From Gemmatimonadota bacterium (GTDB lineage: Bacteria; Gemmatimonadota; Gemmatimonadetes; Gemmatimonadales; GWC2-71-9), in contig QHTX01000169.1 in NCBI GenBank assembly GCA_003220975.1, forward strand, positions 22,335 through 34,925: a DNA stretch of 12,591 nucleotides, written 5' to 3'. Under the pieces are notes generated by a model, which was not told the DNA's origin, ran no database searches, and was given only the letters and a program-made list of their open reading frames with translations. Position 1 is the first letter of the stretch. Each line of letters begins with the position of its first letter. A program made the position numbers and the translations under genes. This document shows, piece by piece, positions 1 to 6,426 of the stretch.

Positions 1-244
1 GGCCCGGGCGCTCCACTTCCAGCTCGACCTGCGCCGGCCGGAGGCGCAGCGCGGCGAGGCGTTCGGCATCCCCGGCCGGCGCCACACGCTCCCCGAGACG
101 GTGCGCGACTTCCTCGAGCACCGGCCCCTCGACGCCGACCTGGACCGCGCCGAGTTTGTGCGGATGGGCGTCGACTACGTCGAGCAGGCCGGCGGGGCCG
201 AGGGGGGCCGGGGGAGCGGGGCGGGCGGGGGGGGCGACGCCTGA
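1..244 (+). CDS. sbcD: C-terminal end of SbcD/Mre11-like DNA-repair exonuclease (5' partial)
   Basis: An open frame (codons from base 2) enters from the left edge and stops at TGA 242-244, leaving about 80 residues. Its last base is the A of the next gene's ATG, a one-base overlap that implies translational coupling to sbcC. The visible part starts ARALHFQLDL, continues through a mixed charged stretch (FGIPGRRHTLPETVRDFLEH) and ends in a low-complexity Gly/Arg/Ser-rich tail over about the last 18 residues. None of the metallophosphatase motifs of SbcD/Mre11 are in view. The assignment rests on position directly before sbcC, the usual sbcD-sbcC order, and on a plausible Mre11-like C-terminus. 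If correct, the protein is the Mn-dependent nuclease subunit that cuts DNA ends and hairpins in complex with SbcC. The Gly-rich tail is probably a disordered end. Confidence 0.6.
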   Translation, partial: ARALHFQLDLRRPEAQRGEAFGIPGRRHTLPETVRDFLEHRPLDADLDRAEFVRMGVDYVEQAGGAEGGRGSGAGGGGDA

Positions 245-2673
245 TGGAGCTGCATCGCCTCCGGCTCGTCAACTTCCGGCAGCATGCCGACACCGAGCTC
301 GTGTTCGGTCCGGGCATCACCGGAATCTTCGGCCCGAACGGCTCCGGGAAGACCACCATTCTGGAGGCCATCGCGTGGGCGATTTACGGCGTCCAGGCGG
401 TGCGCGGCGACCGGGACTCGATCCGCCGGCTCGGGGCGAAGGGCCGCGCCGGCGTCGAAGTGGAGCTCGAGTTCCGCCTCGGCGCGCACGAGTACCGCGT
501 GACACGGGGCCTCACGACCGCGGCGCTGCATCAGGACGGCCAGGTCGTGGCGAATTCGCTCAAGGCGGTGACGGACAAGCTCGAGCGCACGCTCGGCATG
601 ACCCACGAGGAATTCTTCAACACCTACTTCACGGGGCAGAAGGAGCTGGCCGTGATGGCGGCGCTCGGCAGGACCGAGCGGGCGGCGTTCCTGTCGCGCG
701 TGCTCGGCTACGAGCGGCTGCGCGACGCGCAGGAGCGCGTGCGCGAGGTGCGGAACGCGCTGGCGGCCGAGGTGCGCGGCCTCGAGGCCGGGCTGCCCGA
801 TGCGGCGGGCCTCGCGGGCGAGCGGCGGGCCGCCGAGGAGCGGCTCACGGCGGCGCGGCGGGCGGCGCGGGCGGCGGATGCGACGCGCCAGGCGGCAGAG
901 CAAGCCCTCGCCAGGGAAGAGCCGCGCTGGACCGAATGGGTGGCGCGGCGCGAGCGCACGCTGTCGCTCGACGGCGAGCGCCGCATGGCGGAGCAGGCGG
1001 TCGTGACGGCGCGGCAGGAATTCCAGCGGCTCGACAAGGAGCTGGCCGATGCGCTCGCGGCGCGGGAGCAGCTGAAGCAGCTCGCCGCCGAGCTGGCGCC
1101 CGTGACCCACCTGAAACAGGAGCTCGGCGAGCTGGAGCGGCTGCAGCGGGAAGCGGCGGCGCGCCAGGCCCAGGAAGCGCAGCTCGAGGAGCTGGCGCGT
1201 GCGGCGGGCAACCTCGAGCGTCGGCTCGTCGAGCTGCAGGACGTCCCCGAGGCGCTCGCCCGGGCCGAGCTCGAGGCGCGGCAGATCGACGAACGCCTCC
1301 AAGCGGCAGACCGCACCGTCGAGGCGGAGCGGACCGCTTGGGTACGCGACCGCCAGTACGCCGACACGAAACGGACCGAGCTGCTCAAGCTGTACGAAGA
1401 AGTGAAGGAGCAGCGTGACCAGATCGTGAAGCTCGGTCCCGAGGGCACGTGCCCCACGTGCAAGCGGCCGCTCGGCCCGGAGTACGAAACGGTGCTCGAG
1501 CTGCTCGACCGGCAGCTCGAGGTGATCACCGGGGACGGGAAGTACTTCCGGCAGCGGCTCGACCAGCTGGCGCAGCCGCCCGCCAAGCTGACGGAGGCCG
1601 AGTCGGCGCGGGACGCCGTCGTCGAGGAAAACCGCCGCGCGAGCGCGCGCGCCGGAGAGCTCCGGGCGCTGGCGGAGGAGCGCCACCGGGCGGCGGCCGA
1701 GCGCGCGGCCGCGCGCCGCCGAGCGCGAGACCTCGAGCGCCAGCTCCGGGCGCGACCGACCGGCTACGACACGGCGCGCCACGACGCGCTGCGGGCCGAG
1801 CTCGCGAAGCTCGAGCCGGTGGCGCTCGAAGCGGCGGCGCTCGAGGAGCGCGCCCGTCGCGCCGAGAGCCTCGTGAAGGACGCGGAGCAGGCGGAGCAGC
1901 AGCTCTCGCTCTCGGAGCGCCGCGTCGCAGCCCTGACGGACGCGGTCCGGGCCGAGGGGTACTCCGACGCCGAGTACCGGCAGGCGAAAGACCGCTACGA
2001 CCGTACGGTGGGTGCGCTGCGCGAGGCGGAACTCGCCGTGGTGGAAGCCCGCGGCGATCTGACGCGCGCCGAGGACGACGTGCGCGAGGCGGAGCGGCGT
2101 GAGGGCGAGCGCGCCGAACGGGAGCGCCAGATCGCCGCGCGCAAGGCGCGCCAGCGGCTGCACAACGAGCTCGACCGGGCCTTCTCCGACCTGCGGGGTG
2201 AGCTGAACGCGCGCATGCGCCCCGAGATCGCGGAGCTCGCCTCGGGCTTCCTGACGGACCTCACGGACGGCCGCTACGACGAACTCGAGCTCACCGAGGA
2301 CTACGCGGTGACCGTCCTCGAGGGCGGCATCCCCAAGCCGGTCATTTCGGGCGGAGAGGAGGACCTCACCAACCTCGTGCTGCGGCTCGCGATCTCCCAG
2401 ATGATCGCGGAGCGGGCGGGCCAGCCCCTGTCGCTCCTGGTGCTGGACGAGATCTTCGGCTCGCTCGACGAGGCGCGGCGCCAGCACGTAGTGGGCCTGC
2501 TGCGCCGCCTGGCGGACCGCTTCCCGCAGGTCATCTTGATTACGCACATTGAGCAGGTGCGGGAGGGCCTCGATCGGGTGATCCGGGTGGATTTCGACCC
2601 CGCGCGCGGGACCAGCGTCGTGCGGGACGACACGGCGACCCTAGGAGCGACGGATGCGGGCGTGGCTGCCTGA
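244..2673 (+). CDS. sbcC: SbcC/Rad50-type ATPase subunit of the SbcCD double-strand-break nuclease
   Basis: This 809-aa SMC-like ABC ATPase holds DNA ends for the SbcD nuclease during break repair and hairpin removal. All head and hook motifs are visible. Walker A is GPNGSGKTT at residues 30-38 and the Q-loop glutamine is Q132 (FTGQKEL). Long Ala/Glu/Arg/Leu-rich coiled coils run from about 150-390 and 420-650. The zinc hook is C403-P-T-C406, almost exactly at mid-protein, as expected when two antiparallel coil arms are equal. The ABC signature is SGGEEDLTNL from S702, Walker B is LSLLVLDEIFG at 729-739 with D735/E736, the D-loop is SLDEAR from 740, and the H-loop histidine is H768. At 809 aa it is shorter than E. 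coli SbcC and close to archaeal Rad50, meaning shorter arms. The ATG overlaps the upstream stop by one base. No key residue is missing. Confidence 0.96.
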   Translation: MELHRLRLVNFRQHADTELVFGPGITGIFGPNGSGKTTILEAIAWAIYGVQAVRGDRDSIRRLGAKGRAGVEVELEFRLGAHEYRVTRGLTTAALHQDGQVVANSLKAVTDKLERTLGMTHEEFFNTYFTGQKELAVMAALGRTERAAFLSRVLGYERLRDAQERVREVRNALAAEVRGLEAGLPDAAGLAGERRAAEERLTAARRAARAADATRQAAEQALAREEPRWTEWVARRERTLSLDGERRMAEQAVVTARQEFQRLDKELADALAAREQLKQLAAELAPVTHLKQELGELERLQREAAARQAQEAQLEELARAAGNLERRLVELQDVPEALARAELEARQIDERLQAADRTVEAERTAWVRDRQYADTKRTELLKLYEEVKEQRDQIVKLGPEGTCPTCKRPLGPEYETVLELLDRQLEVITGDGKYFRQRLDQLAQPPAKLTEAESARDAVVEENRRASARAGELRALAEERHRAAAERAAARRRARDLERQLRARPTGYDTARHDALRAELAKLEPVALEAAALEERARRAESLVKDAEQAEQQLSLSERRVAALTDAVRAEGYSDAEYRQAKDRYDRTVGALREAELAVVEARGDLTRAEDDVREAERREGERAERERQIAARKARQRLHNELDRAFSDLRGELNARMRPEIAELASGFLTDLTDGRYDELELTEDYAVTVLEGGIPKPVISGGEEDLTNLVLRLAISQMIAERAGQPLSLLVLDEIFGSLDEARRQHVVGLLRRLADRFPQVILITHIEQVREGLDRVIRVDFDPARGTSVVRDDTATLGATDAGVAA

Positions 2674-3622
2674 GCGGCAGGTGTACGGCCCCGAGGTGGC
2701 CGGCGAGCGGGACACGGAGGACCTGAACCGCGTCTTCGCCGACGCGTTCACGGACCGCTACCGGCGCGACGGGTTGGTGGGCGTGCGCGTGCCGCACCTG
2801 AACCCCCAGGTGTGGCGCTACGCGCTGCTCGACGCGGGGGACGGCGCGATGCTGTGGCGCGACGAGGCGGGCCGCGTGGCCGCCTTCAACATCGCCCACC
2901 GCTCCGGCGCCGAGGGCTGGATGGGTCCGCTCGCCGTCCGGCCCGACCGCCAGGGCGGGGGCGTCGGCAAGACGATCGTGCGGACGGCGACCGACTGGCT
3001 GCTCGAGCAGGGCGTCGGCACGCTCGGACTCGAGACGATGCCCCGCACCGTCGAGAACATCGGCTTCTATGCGCGCCTCGGTTTCTCGCCCGGCCACCTC
3101 ACGGTGACGTCGACGAACGACATCGCGACCCGCGGGCACTCCGCTCCCGTGCTGCTGTCGCAGCGCAAGGGCGCCGCGGGCGAGGACGCCCTCGCGGCCG
3201 CCCGCTGCCTCGTCTCGTCGCTGGCCCCCGGCTACGACTTCACACGCGAGATCCGGCTCACCCTGGAGCTCGGTCTCGGCGATGCGTCGTTGGTGGACGG
3301 CGACGACGGGTTGCGCGCGCTCGTATTGTGGCACTCCGCGGCCCTCGCCGAAGGCCGGCCGCGGGACGAGGTCCGCGTGCTCAAGCTCGCGGCGGCGGAC
3401 GAGCGCGCCTTCGACGCGGGCGTCGCCGCCACCGAGGCCGCCGCCGCGCGCGCCGGGATCCGCCGGGTGGCGATCCGCTGCCAGACCCGATACGCGGAGG
3501 CGTTCCGCCGCCTCGTCGCCCGCGGGTACCGCGTGCGCTGGACCGATCTCCGCATGACCTACGAGGGCCATTCCGAACCGCAGTCCCGCGCCGGCGTGCT
3601 GTTTTCCAACTGGGAGATATGA
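2654..3622 (+). CDS. Tandem GNAT-fold N-acetyltransferase
   Basis: This 322-aa protein starts 20 nt inside the end of sbcC. The start is fixed by an AGGAG Shine-Dalgarno (2643-2647) six bases before ATG. The first half is a recognisable GCN5-related acetyltransferase: the acetyl-CoA pyrophosphate loop is VRPDRQGGGVGK (residues 95-106) and motif B is NIGFYARLGF (135-144). The second half (about 180-305) repeats the same alternation of helices and strands and ends in a motif-B-like AFRRLVARGYRV, but it has no QxxGxG/A loop. It is probably a degenerate, structural GNAT domain, as in other double-GNAT enzymes. The substrate is unknown; a small molecule, an antibiotic or a protein are all possible. 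Overlap with sbcC means co-translation, but a shared function with DNA repair is not shown. It is a cytoplasmic protein with no signal peptide. Confidence 0.85.
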   Translation: MRAWLPERQVYGPEVAGERDTEDLNRVFADAFTDRYRRDGLVGVRVPHLNPQVWRYALLDAGDGAMLWRDEAGRVAAFNIAHRSGAEGWMGPLAVRPDRQGGGVGKTIVRTATDWLLEQGVGTLGLETMPRTVENIGFYARLGFSPGHLTVTSTNDIATRGHSAPVLLSQRKGAAGEDALAAARCLVSSLAPGYDFTREIRLTLELGLGDASLVDGDDGLRALVLWHSAALAEGRPRDEVRVLKLAAADERAFDAGVAATEAAAARAGIRRVAIRCQTRYAEAFRRLVARGYRVRWTDLRMTYEGHSEPQSRAGVLFSNWEI

Positions 3623-3635
3623 GAGCCGCGCGCCC

Positions 3636-4865
3636 GTGACGCTCGGCCTCGTCATCTTCGCGGCCACCTACGTTCTCATCGCCGTCCAGCGGCTGCCGTT
3701 CGTCCACTTGAACCGGCCCGCGGCGAGCCTGCTCGGCGCGGTGGCCATGGTCGGCTTCGGCGTGCTGCCGCTCGTGGACGCCTACGCGGCGATCGACTTC
3801 GACGTGCTCGTCTTCCTGCTCGGCCTCATGCTGATCGTCGGATACCTCGAAGTGGGCAAGTTCTTCGAGTTTGCGGCCGAATGGATCCTGCAGCGCGCTC
3901 GGACGCCGGAGCGGCTGCTGTTTGGCGTCGTCGTGGGCGGAGGGCTCCTGTCGGCCCTGTTCGTGAACGACACGATCTGCCTGGTCGTGACGCCGGTGCT
4001 GCTCGCGGCGCTGGGGCCGCTGCGCGTCAGGCCGACCCCGTATCTGATCGGCCTCGCGATGGGCGCGAACGCCGGCTCGGTCATCTCGGTCACGGGCAAT
4101 CCGCAGAACATGCTCGTCGGCATCTGGAGCGGCGCCTCGTTCCGGGGCTTCCTGCTGCACCTGCTGCCCGTGGGCCTGGGGGGGCTCGCGATCACCTACG
4201 GCTATCTGCGCTGGGCCTACCGCGCCGACCTCGCCGAGCCGTTCCGCGAGCGGCTCGAGACGGTGCCGGTGGCGCTCGACCGGCCCCTCGTCGTGAAGGG
4301 ACTCGTCCTCTTCGCCGGCGCCGTCGTCGCGTGGCTCGCGGGGGGCCCGCTGCCCCTCGTCGCCATCGCCGCCGGCGCGCTTATGGTCGCGGTGGCGCAG
4401 CGCGACCCCGCCTACGCGATCGACCGGGTCGAGTGGTCGCTGCTGCTCTTCTTCGCGTCGCTGTTCGTCGTGATGCGGGGGCTCGAGCAGACGGGCGCGG
4501 TCACGTGGATCGATCGTCACGCGCTGGCGCTGGTGCAGGACGGGTCCCGCTGGAGCGCCGCCGCCGTCGTGAGCGGCGTGATGGCCGTGCTCTCGAACCT
4601 GATCTCCAACGTGCCGGCCGTCATGTTGTGGCGGAACACCGTGCCGCAGCTCCCCGACCCGCATCTCGTGTGGCGGGTCGTGGCGATGAGCTCGACGTTC
4701 GCCGGCAATCTCCTCCTGATCGGGTCAATGGCGAATCTGATCGTCGCCGAGCGCGCGGAGACGCGCGGCGTGCGGATCGGGTTCGGGGAGTACGCGCGGG
4801 TCGGCGTGCCGGTGACGCTGCTGACGCTGGCGTGGGGAGTCGTGGTCCTGGTGCTCACGCCCTGA
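3636..4865 (+). CDS. ArsB/NhaD-SLC13 superfamily membrane transporter (anion or Na+/H+ type)
   Basis: A 409-aa integral membrane protein with about 10-12 hydrophobic segments and the inverted-repeat layout of the ion-transporter superfamily. The first half carries a re-entrant region FVNDT (109-113) and a conserved loop SVTGNPQNML (151-160). The second half carries the matching NLISNVPAVML (321-331) and AGNLLLIGSMANLIVAE (356-372). These paired N-rich loops are where ArsB, NhaD, CitM and DASS/SLC13 proteins bind ion and substrate. The substrate cannot be read from sequence: arsenite, dicarboxylate, sulfate or Na+/H+ exchange are all possible, and no arsenic or sulfur genes lie nearby. It starts at GTG 13 nt after the acetyltransferase stop. 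No strong ribosome site is adjacent (GGGAG at 3612-3616 is about 19 nt away), so translation may depend on upstream coupling. Confidence 0.85.
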   Translation: MTLGLVIFAATYVLIAVQRLPFVHLNRPAASLLGAVAMVGFGVLPLVDAYAAIDFDVLVFLLGLMLIVGYLEVGKFFEFAAEWILQRARTPERLLFGVVVGGGLLSALFVNDTICLVVTPVLLAALGPLRVRPTPYLIGLAMGANAGSVISVTGNPQNMLVGIWSGASFRGFLLHLLPVGLGGLAITYGYLRWAYRADLAEPFRERLETVPVALDRPLVVKGLVLFAGAVVAWLAGGPLPLVAIAAGALMVAVAQRDPAYAIDRVEWSLLLFFASLFVVMRGLEQTGAVTWIDRHALALVQDGSRWSAAAVVSGVMAVLSNLISNVPAVMLWRNTVPQLPDPHLVWRVVAMSSTFAGNLLLIGSMANLIVAERAETRGVRIGFGEYARVGVPVTLLTLAWGVVVLVLTP

Positions 4866-4876
4866 TCGGTCGTCCA

Positions 4877-4927
4877 CGCACCAGATAGGTCGCTGCACCG
4901 TCCGCAGCGACGCTACAATCTGGTGCG
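4877..4927 (+). terminator. Long interrupted hairpin directly after the transporter operon
   Basis: Eleven bases after the transporter stop there is a two-part inverted repeat. The outer arms CGCACCAGAT (4877-4886) and ATCTGGTGCG (4918-4927) are perfect over 10 bp. The inner arms GTCGCTGC (4889-4896) and GCAGCGAC (4904-4911) are perfect over 8 bp around a 7-nt loop, with a 2/6-nt internal bulge between the two stems. No T-run follows, so it is not a textbook intrinsic terminator. It may be an mRNA 3'-end stabiliser, a Rho-linked terminator or a protein-binding palindrome. The right arm contains TACAAT (4914-4919), a fair -10 match, but no -35 box is visible. Confidence 0.7.
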
Positions 4928-5044
4928 CCACGTCCCGTTGCCGCCGCGCCACACCGCTGACCTGCGTGCTCATCGCTTCATCTCGCCCACCGGAACGAAA
5001 CTTGCCCGCCCCGCCAACACAAAGTCACCTTTTGCGAGGCTGGT

Positions 5045-6238
5045 ATGCGCTCGTCGCTGTCGATCGCGCTTGTAGGACTCCTGTTCGTCGTCGCGGCGTG
5101 TCAGGAGACGTCGAATCCGACGGGGCCAGACGTCAGTAGGCTAGCCACCGCTGCCCCCGCCGAGCTGGTGCCGGGGCAGTACATCGTCGTGTTCAAGGAC
5201 GCCGTAGCCGATCCCCGGGGCCTCGCTCAGACGCTCGTCACCACGCACGCCGGCTCGCTCCGGCACGCGTATGCGAGTGCGCTCAAGGGCTTCGCGGCGC
5301 GCCTCTCGGAGGCGGCGGTAGTCGCATTGCGGCACGATCCCAACGTCGCCTACATCGAGCCCGATCACGTCGTCCGCGTGGACGACACGGAGCAGATGGA
5401 CGCGAACGGCGATCCCTGGGGCATCGACCGGATCGACCAGACCGCCCTCCCGCTCTCCGGCACGTACACCTGGACGTCCACGGGCGCCGGCGTGCACGCC
5501 TACATCATCGACACGGGCATCTGGACGATGCACCCCGACTTCGGCGGTCGGGCCGACGAAGTGTACGACGTCGCCAGTGTCCTCGGGATCAACGGGCAGG
5601 ACTGCAACGGCCACGGCACCCACGTCGCGGGAACGGTCGGGTCGGCGACCTACGGCGTCGCGAAAGGAGTGTTCCTGCACGGCGTGAGGGTGTTTGCCGG
5701 ATGCCTCGGGACCGGGTTCGCCTCCGACGTCATCGCCGGGGTGGACTGGGTGATGGCCAACCACCAGAGTCCTGCCGTCGCGAACATGTCGATCGCCGAG
5801 CAAGGCACCGACGACGCGCTCAACACCGCGACCACAAACCTCGTGAACTCCGGCGTATTCGTCGCCGTGGCGGCGGGCAACTACAGCGTCGATGCCTGCG
5901 GCTACTCGCCCGGCAATGCCCCCGGCGCCTTCACCGTCGCCGCGTCAACGAAGACCGACGCCGCGGCGTCGTTCACCGATTTTGGTCCCTGCGTGCAGAT
6001 CTACGCACCGGGCGACGCCATCAAGTCGACCTGGATACTCAACGGGACCCAAGTCCTGAGCGGCACCTCGATGGCGACGCCGCACGTCGTCGGCGTGGCC
6101 GCGCTCTACAAGGCGACCTTCGGCGATGCGCCGTACACGACCGTGGGCGCCTGGATCACCAGCAACGCCACGAGCGGTGCGATCACCGGAAACCCGGGCG
6201 GCACGCCGAATCTGCTGCTCTTCAAATCCTCGCTCTAA
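5045..6238 (+). CDS. Secreted S8 (proteinase K/aqualysin-like) serine protease, lipoprotein-type signal
   Basis: A 397-aa subtilase. GAGG (5036-5039) lies five bases before the ATG. The signal peptide (1-18) ends in a lipobox VAAC with C19 as the lipidated residue, then a Ser/Thr/Pro linker (ETSNPTGPD), so the product is likely exported and tethered to a membrane. An inhibitor-I9 propeptide spans about 41-112 (PGQYIVVFK to EPDHVVRV). The protease domain has the full triad: D156 in IIDTG, H190 in NGHGTHVAG, S342 in SGTSMATPH, with oxyanion N279 in AAGN. Four cysteines in the mature domain (187, 220, 285, 316) have the spacing of the two aqualysin disulfides. The usual substrate-groove SLGG is replaced by SIAE (249-252). 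There is no C-terminal extra domain. The gene is monocistronic, between a hairpin upstream and a terminator downstream. Confidence 0.95.
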   Translation: MRSSLSIALVGLLFVVAACQETSNPTGPDVSRLATAAPAELVPGQYIVVFKDAVADPRGLAQTLVTTHAGSLRHAYASALKGFAARLSEAAVVALRHDPNVAYIEPDHVVRVDDTEQMDANGDPWGIDRIDQTALPLSGTYTWTSTGAGVHAYIIDTGIWTMHPDFGGRADEVYDVASVLGINGQDCNGHGTHVAGTVGSATYGVAKGVFLHGVRVFAGCLGTGFASDVIAGVDWVMANHQSPAVANMSIAEQGTDDALNTATTNLVNSGVFVAVAAGNYSVDACGYSPGNAPGAFTVAASTKTDAAASFTDFGPCVQIYAPGDAIKSTWILNGTQVLSGTSMATPHVVGVAALYKATFGDAPYTTVGAWITSNATSGAITGNPGGTPNLLLFKSSL

Positions 6239-6247
6239 GACCGTAGC

Positions 6248-6313
6248 GTCATCCGTCATTCGTCATCCGTCATCCGTCGCGTCGCGAAACTGGGCGACGG
6301 ATGACGGATGACG
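6248..6313 (+). repeat. Heptamer-repeat hairpin after the S8 protease (GTCATCC unit)
   Basis: Nine bases after the protease stop, four copies of the 7-mer GTCATYC run head to tail (6248-6275). The last part is mirrored by two GGATGAC copies (6299-6312). The inverted arms 6261-6280 and 6294-6313 are perfectly complementary over 20 bp, with a 13-nt loop. No T-run follows. The layout matches the repeats at 9584-9661 and 12227-12330, though the unit sequence differs. Confidence 0.9.
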
Positions 6314-6338
6314 GTGAGCTGACCTGCCCGCGTTCGGA

Positions 6339-6381
6339 GGCGGCGCCGCGCGTCGATCGCGCGGCGCCGCCCTTTCGTTTT
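6339..6381 (+). terminator. Intrinsic (Rho-independent) terminator of the protease gene
   Basis: A perfect 14-bp GC stem, GGCGGCGCCGCGCG (6339-6352) with CGCGCGGCGCCGCC (6358-6371), has a 5-nt loop and is followed by CTTTCGTTTT (6372-6381). The T-rich tail is on the + side only, so it ends rightward transcription, about 100 nt after the protease stop and just before the next promoter region. Confidence 0.75.
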
Positions 6382-6400
6382 GGCCCCCGCGCAGTAGAAT
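6373..6400 (+). promoter_or_regulatory. Candidate sigma-70-like promoter for the Asp-box protein
   Basis: TAGAAT (6395-6400) matches the -10 consensus at five of six bases. A weak -35 (TTTCGT, 6373-6378) lies 16 bp upstream, partly in the T-tail of the terminator. A start near 6407 would leave a leader of about 20 nt before the ATG at 6427. No clear Shine-Dalgarno is seen in that leader. Confidence 0.35.
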
Positions 6401-6426
6401 CCCCGTCCCCTGGCACCCCGATCGCC

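Noticed and set aside
175..2547. Long open frame (790 codons) antisense to sbcC
   Set aside because: It is Arg/Leu/Pro/Ala-rich with no recognisable domain and lies fully opposite a clear sbcC; such frames are common in GC-rich DNA.
3636..4865. Naming the transporter arsB
   Set aside because: The superfamily loops are present but no arsenic genes or ArsB-specific feature is visible, so the substrate is left open.
4914..4919. TACAAT as -10 box of the protease promoter
   Set aside because: No -35 match at 15-19 bp upstream, and it is part of the right arm of the hairpin; kept only as a remark.
6301..6426. Earlier ATG that would add 42 residues to the Asp-box protein
   Set aside because: It would start inside the repeat hairpin, read through the intrinsic terminator and bury the signal peptide inside the protein.
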